This document shows positions 52,074 to 61,348 of a stretch of 64,000 nucleotides of DNA, piece after piece. Numbering within the stretch: the stretch's first letter is position 1; each line of letters opens with the position of its first letter. The position numbers were made by a program, and so were the translations under genes. The notes under the pieces are model-generated. The model had not been told where the DNA came from. It did no database searches and saw only the letters and a program-made list of their open reading frames with translations. Source of the DNA: an uncultured Saprospiraceae bacterium (GTDB taxonomy: Bacteria > Bacteroidota > Bacteroidia > Chitinophagales > Saprospiraceae); NCBI GenBank assembly GCA_937926205.1, contig CALEYL010000075.1, positions 124,001-188,000 on the forward strand. The letters run 5' to 3'.

Positions 52074-54605
52074 ATGAATCGAATGTTTAAAAAGCTGTTT
52101 CCGCACATTTGCGCAATCCTCGGTTTTCTGATCATCCTGACGGCTTATTTTTTCCCGCAAACAGAAGGGAAAGTGGTTACCCAGGGTGACATTGTCCAGT
52201 ATATGGGCATGTCGCAGGAAGCGCGGGAGTTCAAAAAACAAACTGGTGAAAACACGCTTTGGACCAACTCCATGTTCGGGGGGATGCCGACTTATCAGAT
52301 TAACACGGTAAATGATGGCAACGCCCTGCAAATCGTAGACAAACTGGCTGCTCTGGGTATTAAAGCACCGATTGGCCGCTTTTTAATTGCCATGATCGGC
52401 TTTTATATTTTGATGCTGGTATTGGGGGTAAATCCGTGGCTGAGCATGGTTGGCGCTGTGGCATTCGGGCTCACCACCAACAGCCTGATTCTCTACGAAG
52501 CAGGGCACGAAACCAAAGTAAAGGCCATTGCCTATTTTCCGCTTGTTGCTGCGGGTATGTTGCTGACTTTCAATAAAAAATACCTTTGGGGCGGCGTACT
52601 TTTCGCACTGGGACTGGGTTTGGATATATTTTCCAACCACGTGCAAATGACCTATTATTTCTTCCTGACGGTTGCTTTTTTAGGCATAGCACAATTTGTT
52701 TATGCGGCTATGAATAATGAACTGGCGGCCTTCTTCAAAGCTGCGGGTGTGCTGGTCCTTGCCGGAATCTTAGCGGTTGGGGCTGCTGCATCCAACCTTT
52801 GGATATCTTACGAATACTCCAAAGATACCATGCGTGGAGATCCCATTCTGGAGGCGGAAGCCAGCCCGAATAACAATGACCTGATTCAAAGCAGCAGCGA
52901 AACATCGGGCTTGTCCTGGGATTACGCCATGCAGTGGAGCAATGACTACATTGACCTCTTTTCCTCCTTCATCCCGGGTGCAGCAGGCGGCGGCTCGCAG
53001 GAAGCGGTAGACCGCGATGGCCCGATTGGTTCCGCACTGAAAGCCAAAGGCTACCAGGCGCCTCCGGGGCTTAAAGCGCCGCTTTATTGGGGCGGATTGC
53101 CATTTACCAGCGGCCCTATGTATTTTGGAGCCGTGGTTTGCCTGTTTTTTTTCATAGGATTGTTTTTGGTAAAAGGTCCGGCAAAATGGTGGCTCGCGTT
53201 GGGCACCCTGCTCACGTTGATGCTTTCCATGGGAAAAAACATGGAGTTCATCAACCGCTTTTTCTTCGACTACGTTCCGTTGTTCAATAAATTCAGAACG
53301 CCAAACTCCGTACTTAGCATCACTTCGTTTCTCGTTCCGACGCTCGGTTTTTTAGCCCTGCATCATATCATCAGCGGCAAAACAGAAAAGCAGGAAGCGC
53401 TGCGCAGTCTTTATATAGCAGGAGGCATTACCGGCGGCTTGGCCTTGTTTCTTGCCTTGTTAGGCCCCGGTATGTTCAGCTTCAGCAACCCTTCCGATAC
53501 GCAGTATGCCGCTCAATTTGGCAACATAGATCCAGCTGCTTTTGCAGAGGAAAGACAGGCTTACCTGCGCAGCGACTCGTTCCGAACCTTGCTGCTGGTT
53601 TTGTTGAGCGGCAGCCTGATCTGGGCCTATCTCAAAAATAAAATTAAATCAACTTTGCTGATTGCAGGCTTAGGGCTTCTGGTGTTTTTCGATATGTGGT
53701 CGGTGGGGCGCCGTTATCTGAACAACGACAGTTTTACCAGCAAACGCGACTATCAGGCTAATTTTCAACCCAATCCGGCCGATTTGCAAATTCTGGAGCA
53801 GGACAAGGACCCAAATTATCGGGTATTCGATCTCGTCGGGCAAAATCCGTTCCAATCCTCGCGGGCTTCTTACTTCCACAAATCGCTTGGGGGCTATCAC
53901 GCCGCTAAATTGCAACGCTATCAGGATCTGATTGACCGTCAACTCAGCAAAGGCAACAATGAAGTGCTCAACATGTTGAACACCCGTTACCTCATTCTTG
54001 GCGAAAGTCAGGAAAAAGCACAGGTTCAACCCAATCCGGGCGCTGCGGGTAATGCCTGGTTTGTAGACAGCATCATCATGGTCAATACGCCTAATGAGGA
54101 AATTGCAGCCCTCGATTCTTTCATTGCGACTTCACAAGCGATCGTGCACCAGGAATTCAAAGACTACCTGAAAGGCCTGAACCCACAAAAAAACGGCACG
54201 ATTCGCCTCCTCGATTACAAACCGAATCACCTGACTTACGAAAGCGATGCATCCAGTGAGCAACTGGCCGTGTTTTCTGAAATCTGGTATGGGCCCAATA
54301 AAGGCTGGCAGGCTTATCTGGACGGACAACCTGTCGATCACATTCGGGCAAATTATGTCTTAAGGGCCATGCTGGTTCCTGCCGGTAAACACAAAATAGA
54401 ATTCCGATTTGATCCTCCGGCTTTCCGGCGTGGAAAAACGGTTTCCCTGATTGCATCCAGTATCATCTTACTGGCTTTTCTGGGATGCATCGGCTATTTT
54501 GGCAAAGACTATTACAAGCGCTTGTCAGAAATGAAGGAGGAGCCTGTTGTGCCGGTTAAGCCGGGCAATTCGGTTAAACCATCGAAAGGACGCAAGCATT
54601 CCTGA
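52074..54605 (+). CDS. YfhO family membrane protein
   Basis: The 843-residue protein has twelve or more hydrophobic segments, opening with LFPHICAILGFLIILTAYFFP, and the YfhO-type extracytoplasmic segments (TLWTNSMFGGMPTYQI near 60; LYEAGHETKVKAIAYFPLVAAGMLL near 145; a C-terminal soluble beta part, YKPNHLTYESDASSEQLAVFSEIWYGPNKGWQAYLDGQPV). The family belongs to the GT-C-like membrane glycosyltransferases and takes part in decorating cell-wall or surface polymers in Firmicutes; the target here is unknown. It stands between two intergenic repeats and is followed by a long inverted repeat. Confidence 0.9.
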   Translation: MNRMFKKLFPHICAILGFLIILTAYFFPQTEGKVVTQGDIVQYMGMSQEAREFKKQTGENTLWTNSMFGGMPTYQINTVNDGNALQIVDKLAALGIKAPIGRFLIAMIGFYILMLVLGVNPWLSMVGAVAFGLTTNSLILYEAGHETKVKAIAYFPLVAAGMLLTFNKKYLWGGVLFALGLGLDIFSNHVQMTYYFFLTVAFLGIAQFVYAAMNNELAAFFKAAGVLVLAGILAVGAAASNLWISYEYSKDTMRGDPILEAEASPNNNDLIQSSSETSGLSWDYAMQWSNDYIDLFSSFIPGAAGGGSQEAVDRDGPIGSALKAKGYQAPPGLKAPLYWGGLPFTSGPMYFGAVVCLFFFIGLFLVKGPAKWWLALGTLLTLMLSMGKNMEFINRFFFDYVPLFNKFRTPNSVLSITSFLVPTLGFLALHHIISGKTEKQEALRSLYIAGGITGGLALFLALLGPGMFSFSNPSDTQYAAQFGNIDPAAFAEERQAYLRSDSFRTLLLVLLSGSLIWAYLKNKIKSTLLIAGLGLLVFFDMWSVGRRYLNNDSFTSKRDYQANFQPNPADLQILEQDKDPNYRVFDLVGQNPFQSSRASYFHKSLGGYHAAKLQRYQDLIDRQLSKGNNEVLNMLNTRYLILGESQEKAQVQPNPGAAGNAWFVDSIIMVNTPNEEIAALDSFIATSQAIVHQEFKDYLKGLNPQKNGTIRLLDYKPNHLTYESDASSEQLAVFSEIWYGPNKGWQAYLDGQPVDHIRANYVLRAMLVPAGKHKIEFRFDPPAFRRGKTVSLIASSIILLAFLGCIGYFGKDYYKRLSEMKEEPVVPVKPGNSVKPSKGRKHS

Positions 54606-54615
54606 TTTATTGTTT

Positions 54616-54686
54616 ATTTGTTTATTTGGTGATTTGTTTATTCGGTTATTCGCATATCAAATAAACAAATCACCAAATAAATAAAT
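54616..54686. terminator. Long inverted repeat after the YfhO gene
   Basis: A perfect 22-bp inverted repeat (54621-54642 with 54660-54681), extended a few bases outward with one G-T pair, around a 17-base loop. It is made of the TTTATTTG / CAAATAAA motif also found upstream of the YfhO gene. It probably acts as a hairpin terminator. Confidence 0.6.
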
Positions 54687-54703
54687 CCTCAACTTGTTTG
54701 TCT

Positions 54704-56278
54704 ATGAAAAACCTCTCCCTGTTTTTCTTCCTTTTGTTTGCATCTGCAACTTTTGCTCAGGTGCAAAAAGCACCGGATCGCAAAGAAGGCGACGGCCCGT
54801 ATTCACAACTCATTATCCGCGGGGTTACCCTCATCAATGGGAACGGCGCGCCCCCAACCGGCCCGGTCGACATTGTGGTGGAGCAAAACCGCATCACTTC
54901 TGTGCGCAACGTTGGCTATCCGGGTGTTGCCATTGATTCAACAAGCAGGCCCAAACTGAAAGCAGGTGGAAAGGAACTGGACTGCAACGGCATGTACCTG
55001 CTGCCCGGATTTGTTGACATGCATGGACATATCGGCGGTACGGCACAAGGCGCTGATGCAGAATATGTTTTCAAGCTATGGATGGGCCACGGCATTACGA
55101 CGATCAGAGACCCATCCTGTGGCAATGGTCTGGATTGGGTACTGGACCAAAAACGCCGGAGTGAACGCAATGAGATTACTGCGCCGCGCATCGAAGCCTA
55201 TACGGTCTTCGGCCAGGGCTCTGATCAATCCATCATTACCCCGGAGCAAGCCCGGGCATGGGTGCGCGACAATGCCAAAAAAGGCGCTGATGGCATTAAA
55301 TTTTTTGGGGCTGCACCCGAAATTATGGCCGCCGCCCTCGACGAAAACAAAAAACTGGGGCTGCGATCTGCCTGCCACCACGCCCAAATGGATGTTGCCC
55401 GCTGGAACGTGCTCAAATCAGCACGCGCCGGCCTTACGTCTATGGAACATTGGTACGGCCTTCCGGAAGCCTTGTTTACGAACCTGACCGTTCAGAATTA
55501 CCCCCTGGACTACAATTATCAAAACGAACAGGATCGCTTCACAGAAGCGGGAAAATTGTGGAAACAGGCGGCTGCTCCTTATTCAGAGCACTGGAACAAG
55601 GTTATGGATGAACTGCTCGCACTGGATTTCACCATTGACCCTACTTTCAACATCTATGAAGCCAGTCGAGATCTGATGCGGGCCCGTCGTGCGGAATGGC
55701 ACGAAGAATATACGCTGCCTTCGCTCTGGCGTTTTTATAAGCCAAGCCGCATTTCACACGGTTCTTACTGGCACTCCTGGGGTACGGAACAAGAAGTGGC
55801 CTGGAAAGAAAACTACCGCCTGTGGATGACCTTTATCAACGAATACAAAAACCGGGGAGGCCGCGTTACTGCTGGTTCTGACTCAGGTTTTATTTATCAG
55901 TTGTATGGCTTTGCCTACATCCGGGAACTGGAACTGTTGCGGGAAGCTGGTTTTCACCCGCTCGAGGTCATTCGTTCGGCAACCCTCAACGGAGCTGAAG
56001 CGCTCGGTATGGCAGATCAGATTGGTACGATTCAGGTTGGAAAACTGGCAGATATGGTCATCATCGAGGAAAATCCTTTGCAAAATCTCCAGTTGCTCTA
56101 CGGCACCGGCGCCATCCAACTGACGGAAGACAATGAAGTTATCCGTGCTGGCGGCATAAAATATACCATCAAAGACGGTATCGTTTACGACGCCAAACAG
56201 TTGCTGGCCGATGTGCGCAAAATGGTGGAGCAATCCAAACAGAGGGACGATTTCGAAATTGTGCAACCGGGGAATTAG
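54704..56278 (+). CDS. Exported amidohydrolase
   Basis: About 524 residues, with signal peptide MKNLSLFFFLLFASATFAQ. Amidohydrolase motifs: LLPGFVDMHGHIGG (HxH, near 105), TTIRDPSCGNG, KKGADGIKFFG (lysine near 205), RSACHHAQM and SMEHWYG histidines, and VTAGSDSGFIYQ with the final Asp. A conserved C-terminal IRSATLNGAEALGMADQIGTIQVGKLADMVII rebuilds the beta-sandwich. It is the second exported amidohydrolase in the window and differs clearly from the one at 43583 (longer, with an insert around residues 250-350). The substrate is unknown. Confidence 0.88.
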   Translation: MKNLSLFFFLLFASATFAQVQKAPDRKEGDGPYSQLIIRGVTLINGNGAPPTGPVDIVVEQNRITSVRNVGYPGVAIDSTSRPKLKAGGKELDCNGMYLLPGFVDMHGHIGGTAQGADAEYVFKLWMGHGITTIRDPSCGNGLDWVLDQKRRSERNEITAPRIEAYTVFGQGSDQSIITPEQARAWVRDNAKKGADGIKFFGAAPEIMAAALDENKKLGLRSACHHAQMDVARWNVLKSARAGLTSMEHWYGLPEALFTNLTVQNYPLDYNYQNEQDRFTEAGKLWKQAAAPYSEHWNKVMDELLALDFTIDPTFNIYEASRDLMRARRAEWHEEYTLPSLWRFYKPSRISHGSYWHSWGTEQEVAWKENYRLWMTFINEYKNRGGRVTAGSDSGFIYQLYGFAYIRELELLREAGFHPLEVIRSATLNGAEALGMADQIGTIQVGKLADMVIIEENPLQNLQLLYGTGAIQLTEDNEVIRAGGIKYTIKDGIVYDAKQLLADVRKMVEQSKQRDDFEIVQPGN

Positions 56279-56282
56279 AGAT

Positions 56283-56517
56283 CAGTTGGCAGTTGTTTAG
56301 TTGGCAGTTGGCAGTTTGAGTGTACTTCGGATAATCGATGAACAAGCGATAAGTATCCTGCAATGGAATAGTTGGCAGTTGGCAGTCTTTCAGTTGGCAG
56401 TTTGAGTGTGTACGATCAGCTTGGCGCCATTAGCGGTAAAGTGTTCTGAATATACAAAAAACGAGCAGCTCGAACTAGCCGGCTGATCCTGCCAACTGCC
56501 AACTGAAATCCTGCCAA
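56283..56517. repeat. Cluster of AGTTGGCAGTT repeats in both orientations
   Basis: Several direct copies of AGTTGGCAGTT or a one-base variant (56285-56320 and 56371-56402) and inverted copies (CTGCCAACTGCCAACTGA near 56488-56507 and CTGCCAACTA near 56511-56520) enclose about 90 bases of unique sequence. Related single repeats are at 8511-8576 and about 50550-50583. No gene is present. Confidence 0.7.
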
Positions 56518-57276
56518 CTAATCAACTCCTAAAACGAGTTTCTTTCTGTAAAACAGCGCCATAAACTCCACGTTTTTCTCCTGTCCGTCAGCATCCGTAG
56601 GTGTGTGGTCTGTCAGCTCAAAGCCGTTTTCGGAGGCGTACTCCCGGATGCGTTCCAGGATCATGGCCCTGATTTGTTCATCTTTAATGATGCCCTTTTT
56701 CACTCGGCGTTTGAAGCCCATTTCAAACTGAGGTTTTATCAGTCCGACGACGTACCCTTCGGGTGTCAGAAATTCTCCGATATGCGGAAAAACCTGGGCC
56801 AGACTGATGAAGGAGACGTCAATCACGATGATATCAGCGATGTGATTATTCAGGTGTTCTGCCTTTAAATGACGGACATTCAGGCCTTCTATGGACGTAA
56901 TTTCCGGTCGGTTTTGCAAAGAAGGGTGCAATTGATCCGAACCGACGTCTATTGCAAAAACCTGTTTAGCGCCGTGCTGTAGTGCACAATCCGTAAACCC
57001 GCCTGTAGAAGCGCCAATGTCGAGCACAACCGCGCCGTTAAAATCCAATTGAAAAGTCTGAATGGCTTTTTCAAGCTTCAGCCCGCCTTTGCTGACGTAA
57101 CGCAACGAATCCCCAAGCAGAACGACGGTGTCGTCTTCCAGCGTGGCCTGCGCAGGCTTGGCAGCAATCTGTCCGTTTACCTGAACCACCCCGGATTGGA
57201 TGGCAAAACGCGCTTTTTCACGCGATTCAAAATAGCCGTTTTGAACCAGCCAAACGTCTAAGCGTTCTGTTGCCAT
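56518..57276 (-). CDS. TlyA family RNA methyltransferase
   Basis: About 252 residues. It starts at ATG 57276, where MATERLDVWLVQNGYFESREKARFAIQSG begins an S4 RNA-binding domain (residues 1-60); the longer open frame upstream is not homologous. A Rossmann-like methyltransferase follows, with SAM motif VLDIGASTGGFTDC (near 80) and IVIDVSFISLAQVFPHI near 145. TlyA proteins 2'-O-methylate cytidines of 16S and 23S rRNA and were formerly annotated as haemolysins. It is 11 bases after the SDR gene stop, so they form an operon. Confidence 0.92.
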   Translation of the reverse strand: MATERLDVWLVQNGYFESREKARFAIQSGVVQVNGQIAAKPAQATLEDDTVVLLGDSLRYVSKGGLKLEKAIQTFQLDFNGAVVLDIGASTGGFTDCALQHGAKQVFAIDVGSDQLHPSLQNRPEITSIEGLNVRHLKAEHLNNHIADIIVIDVSFISLAQVFPHIGEFLTPEGYVVGLIKPQFEMGFKRRVKKGIIKDEQIRAMILERIREYASENGFELTDHTPTDADGQEKNVEFMALFYRKKLVLGVD

Positions 57277-57287
57277 TTGAAGTTTTA

Positions 57288-57995
57288 TTAAGGTGTGGAT
57301 ACCGAAACCGGCAAAATTTTCCCATTGAAAAGCCGACCGCCATTCAACGCAAACCAGGCTACAAAGGCGCCCATTTCGTCTTGATTCAGGGGCGCACGAT
57401 AACCGGGAAAAGCAGCTTCCAGCATTTCCGTCTGTACGGCGCCCAGAGCAAGGCAATTGACAGAAACACCCAGATCGCGGCATTCTTCAGCCAGGCATTC
57501 CGTCAAATTGGCCAGAGCCGCCTTGGATGCACTGTAAGCGGAAAGGCCCGGAAATTTGGCGCTTCCCTGAAAGCCGCCCATGCTCCCGATGTTGATCACA
57601 TGCGCAGCTTTGCTTTGCTCTAAAAAAGGCAACAGGGTCTGGAGCAAAGACACAGCGCTAAAAAGATTCACCGAAAAGCTGTTCTGCCAATCGGCCATCG
57701 TCAGATCGCGAAAGGGTTTGTTCAACAGCAGTCCGGCGTTATTCACCAGCACATCAAGTCCGCCCTGATGGCTCACCCAATCCAGCAAAGGCCTTGTTTC
57801 AGGCTGCAAAAGGTCATAACGCAGGGTTTCCATACTCCCCGAAGCACCTGCTGCGGCTTTTTCAAGTTTGGCCAGCCCGGCTTTGTCCCGCGAAAGTCCA
57901 AGTACCCGACACCCCTGCCGGCACAACGAAAGCGCCGTTTCAAAACCAATGCCTTTACTGGCGCCGGTAATGATGACGCGTTTTGGGTCGTTCAT
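57288..57995 (-). CDS. Short-chain dehydrogenase/reductase
   Basis: The 235-residue protein has classical SDR motifs: TGASKGIGFETA (cofactor glycine motif, residues 10-21), NNAGLL (near 87), Ser in NIGSMGGFQGS (near 137) and the catalytic YSASK (near 153). The Arg after the second strand (LSRDKAG) favours NADP(H). The substrate cannot be inferred. It is the first gene of a two-gene operon with the TlyA-type methyltransferase; a strong palindrome lies just upstream, between it and the maltose phosphorylase gene. Confidence 0.92.
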   Translation of the reverse strand: MNDPKRVIITGASKGIGFETALSLCRQGCRVLGLSRDKAGLAKLEKAAAGASGSMETLRYDLLQPETRPLLDWVSHQGGLDVLVNNAGLLLNKPFRDLTMADWQNSFSVNLFSAVSLLQTLLPFLEQSKAAHVINIGSMGGFQGSAKFPGLSAYSASKAALANLTECLAEECRDLGVSVNCLALGAVQTEMLEAAFPGYRAPLNQDEMGAFVAWFALNGGRLFNGKILPVSVSTP

Positions 57996-58019
57996 GGATT
58001 GAGGATTAATTGACCTGAG

Positions 58020-58072
58020 GATTTGTTTAGAGCTAACAGGTTTTGAAAACCTGTTAGCTCTAAAAACAAATC
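58020..58072. repeat. Large near-perfect palindrome
   Basis: TTTAGAGCTAACAGGTTTT, a single G, then its exact complement (58026-58064); the outer arms GATTTGTT and AACAAATC extend it past a 2-base bulge. A core like AGCTAACAGGTTTT with its complement is, as I recall, a frequent intergenic palindrome in Bacteroidota. It sits 18 bases past the maltose phosphorylase stop and could terminate that transcript. Confidence 0.7.
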
Positions 58073-58090
58073 ATTAGATATTCAAAAAAA

Positions 58091-60397
58091 TCAAGCGATC
58101 TCCACACTCGCATTCCCGGCTACCAGGCAAGGCTTACCATACAATTTAATGGTCAATGCCTGATCGGAGCGGTTGGTAATTTTGACCCCACCTTTGCTGG
58201 CTTTTATTTCCAGCAAAGCGCCTCTAAACCGGATGTGGAACGAGTATCCTTTCCATTTTCCGGGAACAAAAGGGCTGAAATGAAGGGCATCGTCGAAAAC
58301 GCGCATGCCGCCGAAACCTTTAACAACAGCCAGCCAGGCGCCGGCCATACTGGTAATGTGGCAGCCGTCTTCCGTATCGTTGTTATAATCGTCGAGATCC
58401 AGACGGGCTGTGCGCAGGTACATCTCATAAGCAACCGCTTCTTTTCCGATGCGCGCCCCCAGAATGGCATGAACGCAGGGAGATAAAGAAGATTCATGCA
58501 CTGTGCGGGGTTCGTAGAACTCGAAATTACGGCGTATGGTGTCTTCATCAAACTGGTCTTCAAAGAAATACAGGCCCTGAAGCACATCTGCCTGCTTGAT
58601 GAAAACCGAACGAAGAATGCGGTCCCAGGACCACTTCTGGTTGATTGGCCGGTCTTCGGGACGCAAATCAGCTACCGTGAGCAGGTTTTTATCCAAAAAG
58701 CCATCATTTTGTATAAAAATACCCAGCTTTTCATCGTGCGGCAGGTACATTTTACCGACGATGTCTTTCCAGAGCTTCGTTTCCGTAAATTCGTAGAACT
58801 TCGTTTTTTCCTCAATTTCCCGATAGCGTTCCGGTGCGGAAGCTTTCACATATGCCATCGCTTCCATCGCGTATTTCAGACACCAAACAGCGATGTAATT
58901 GGTGTACCAGTTGTTGTTTACGTTGTTTTCATACTCATTGGGGCCGGTAACGCCGTGCATGACATATTGGCCTTTCCTTTCAGAAAAATGCACTCGTTGC
59001 GCCCAGAACCGGGCGATACCGATCAGGACTTCCAGCCCGTATTCGCTCAGGTAATGCTGGTCGCCGGTATAGCGGATGTAATCGTAAATGGCATAAGCAA
59101 TGGCGCCATTCCGGTGAATTTCTTCGAAAGTAATTTCCCATTCATTGTGGCATTCCTCCCCATTCATGGTCACCATCGGGTAAAGCGCAGCGCCATCGGT
59201 AAATCCCAGTTTTTCGGCATTCTCGATGGCTTTTTCAAGGTGTTTGTAACGGTACACCAGCAACTGGCGCGCTACTCTGGAATCTGCCGTTGACATGTAA
59301 AAAGGCAGGCAATAAGCTTCTGTATCCCAGTAGGTACTTCCACCGTATTTTTCACCCGTAAAACCTTTTGGGCCGATGTTCAGCCGCTCATCTTCGCCAG
59401 TATAAGTCTGATAAAGCTGGAAAATATTGAAACGAATGCCTTGCTGGGCAGAAACATCCCCTTCAATGATGATGTCGGCTTCTTCCCATTTTTTCGCCCA
59501 GGCTTCGGCCTGTTCTTTGAGCATCTGATCAAACCCTTTTTCATAGGCCGCTTCCAAACGTTCTGAGCAGCGGGTCATAAGTTCTTCTTTGGGGTAATTC
59601 AGCGAAGCAACATTGGCTCCATATTTATAAACCACCGTTTCCACGCCTTCTTCGCAGCGCAAATCCACACTGCAACCAACAAATTTTTGACGTTGAATGC
59701 GATAGGAATTAAACTCTGATTCCACGCCGTTTTGGAAAATGGTGAATTTCATGCCGGTACAAACCTGGAAAGCCGTTTTCCTGGTTTCTGCCACGACAAA
59801 ACCCTTGCGCCTTTTGACACTGGTTTCTATTTCTACCCAGAATTTTTCATCGTAATTGGAATCCTTGTTCACGATATCGGCATCCACATATGGCGTCACC
59901 GTAAGGGTTCCGGAAAAATTGACGGGTGTGATCGCATAGCGGATGGCGCCGACTTCATCATCAACAATACTGCAAAAGCGTTTGGCAGACACCTTTACTT
60001 CTTTGCCGCTAACCATACGCGCGGTGAAGGTCCGCTCAAGATAGCCTTCTTTCATGTTCAGCACCCGGCGGAAGTTTTCTACTTCGCATTTTGCCAAATC
60101 CAGCGCTTCCCCGTCGAATTCGATTTTGATGCCAATCCAGTTGGCTGCGTTAAGCACTTTTGCAAAATATTCGGGATAGCCGTTTTTCCACCAGCCAACC
60201 CGGGTTTTATCCGGATAATAGACCCCGGCTACGTAGCTGCCCTGAAGCGTTTCGCCACTGAATTGCTCTTCAAAATTGGCGCGTTGCCCCATTTTTCCGT
60301 TGCCAATGCTGAAAACACTTTCAGAAATGCAGTTGTGTTCCCGATGAAACCCATCTTCGATGATGCACCACTCGTCGTGCGTTAGGTATTGTTTCAT
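58091..60397 (-). CDS. Glycoside hydrolase family 65, maltose phosphorylase type
   Basis: The 768-residue protein has GH65 motifs: an N-terminal beta-sandwich (ISESVFSIGNGKMGQRANFEE), the linker and (alpha/alpha)6 barrel with FTGEKYGGSTYWDTEAYCLPFY near 345, the catalytic acid region VTGPNEYENNVNNNWYTN (Glu near 485), NQKWSWDRILRSVFIKQADVLQ, and ARLDLDDYNNDTEDGCHITSMAG. It splits maltose with phosphate into beta-glucose 1-phosphate and glucose. The adjacent beta-phosphoglucomutase gene supports this; kojibiose- or trehalose-specific relatives are less likely. It lacks a signal peptide and is cytoplasmic. It lies 53 bases after pgmB. Confidence 0.94.
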   Translation of the reverse strand: MKQYLTHDEWCIIEDGFHREHNCISESVFSIGNGKMGQRANFEEQFSGETLQGSYVAGVYYPDKTRVGWWKNGYPEYFAKVLNAANWIGIKIEFDGEALDLAKCEVENFRRVLNMKEGYLERTFTARMVSGKEVKVSAKRFCSIVDDEVGAIRYAITPVNFSGTLTVTPYVDADIVNKDSNYDEKFWVEIETSVKRRKGFVVAETRKTAFQVCTGMKFTIFQNGVESEFNSYRIQRQKFVGCSVDLRCEEGVETVVYKYGANVASLNYPKEELMTRCSERLEAAYEKGFDQMLKEQAEAWAKKWEEADIIIEGDVSAQQGIRFNIFQLYQTYTGEDERLNIGPKGFTGEKYGGSTYWDTEAYCLPFYMSTADSRVARQLLVYRYKHLEKAIENAEKLGFTDGAALYPMVTMNGEECHNEWEITFEEIHRNGAIAYAIYDYIRYTGDQHYLSEYGLEVLIGIARFWAQRVHFSERKGQYVMHGVTGPNEYENNVNNNWYTNYIAVWCLKYAMEAMAYVKASAPERYREIEEKTKFYEFTETKLWKDIVGKMYLPHDEKLGIFIQNDGFLDKNLLTVADLRPEDRPINQKWSWDRILRSVFIKQADVLQGLYFFEDQFDEDTIRRNFEFYEPRTVHESSLSPCVHAILGARIGKEAVAYEMYLRTARLDLDDYNNDTEDGCHITSMAGAWLAVVKGFGGMRVFDDALHFSPFVPGKWKGYSFHIRFRGALLEIKASKGGVKITNRSDQALTIKLYGKPCLVAGNASVEIA

Positions 60398-60450
60398 AAA
60401 GTAAGTGTTCGCTTGAGATGATTTAATTTATTGGTCTAAAACGACAATTA

Positions 60451-61140
60451 TCAGGTATTTACGGTCGCAGCAATGGCATTAATTTGGTTCAGAACGGCCT
60501 CAAAATGCAGTCCGGCAAAACCAGGAATGACTAAATGAGCATGCCCCAAAACTTCCGGGCGCCCCACACCTACAGACAAAAAACCGCCTTTCAGTGCGGC
60601 TTCGACCCCTTTATCGGCATCTTCAAATACGATGGCGTACTCCGGGGCAACCCCCAAAGCAGCTGCCGCTGTCAGGAAAACTTCAGGATCGGGTTTGCTT
60701 TTGGTGTGCCGGTTTCCATCTATGACCACTTCAAAAACATCCGACAATCCAACCCTTTCCAGAATGGTGCCTGCATTTTTGCTGGCCGAACCGAGTCCAA
60801 CCTTCACGCCGTGTTTTTTAACTTCGTCCAAAAACGCCTCTACACCTTCCAGCACATCACCGGGCTCCATTTGAAGGATGTATTCCCGGTACCATTCGTT
60901 TTTCTTTTCTGCCAAATCGGCTTTGGTATTTTCATCCAAAGAGATGCCTCCCCATTGCAAAATCAGTTCCAGTGACTGCATGCGGCTGACTCCTTTGAGC
61001 TGTTCATTCTGGGCTTCGCTGAAATCAAATCCCAATTCATTGGCCAGTCTGCGCCAGGCCAGAAAGTGAAATTTTGCTGTATCGACGATAACGCCGTCCA
61101 GATCGAAAATACAAGCTTTTATTGTGTGCGCCATGTGCAT
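60451..61140 (-). CDS. pgmB: Beta-phosphoglucomutase
   Basis: The 229-residue HAD-superfamily enzyme converts beta-glucose 1-phosphate to glucose 6-phosphate. Nucleophile and acid lie in FDLDGVIVDT (Asp13 and Asp15), the cap contains the RRLANELG and LKGVSRMQSLE segments, GLGSASKNA (near 115) is HAD motif II, KPDPEVFL (near 145) motif III, and VFEDADKGVEAAL (near 170) motif IV. It is the first gene of the operon with the GH65 enzyme, together forming a complete maltose phosphorylase route; no maltose transporter is present in the window. Confidence 0.93.
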   Translation of the reverse strand: MHMAHTIKACIFDLDGVIVDTAKFHFLAWRRLANELGFDFSEAQNEQLKGVSRMQSLELILQWGGISLDENTKADLAEKKNEWYREYILQMEPGDVLEGVEAFLDEVKKHGVKVGLGSASKNAGTILERVGLSDVFEVVIDGNRHTKSKPDPEVFLTAAAALGVAPEYAIVFEDADKGVEAALKGGFLSVGVGRPEVLGHAHLVIPGFAGLHFEAVLNQINAIAATVNT

Positions 61141-61348
61141 GCGTTTCTTTGGGCGCTAAAATAGTACATCCGGCGGGTATTAGGAAAGAAATGCAGGTTC
61201 GTGTTGAATCAACACATTAATGCGATTCGGCTATTGAAGAAAAATGCAGCCCGGCGCCTGCTGTTTCATCATCAAAAATGCAAGCGGTGTACGGTCTTGC
61301 GTTTCCAAAGCTGCGAGGTATGTCAAAGTTTTTAAGTCCTGATCATTA
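61141..61348. other. Intergenic region between marR and pgmB
   Basis: About 208 bases. TATTTTAG on the minus strand about 20 bases before pgmB is a possible -7 element. A minus-strand reading of 48 codons, open across the marR stop (containing DLKTLTYLAALETQDRTPLAF), has coding-like codons but no usual start near its beginning; I do not call it a gene. Confidence 0.3.

Noticed and set aside
56518..57483. The longer form of the TlyA gene starting at 57483
   Set aside because: The first 69 residues are antisense-like, Cys/Arg-rich and overlap the upstream SDR gene; S4 homology begins at the ATG at 57276.
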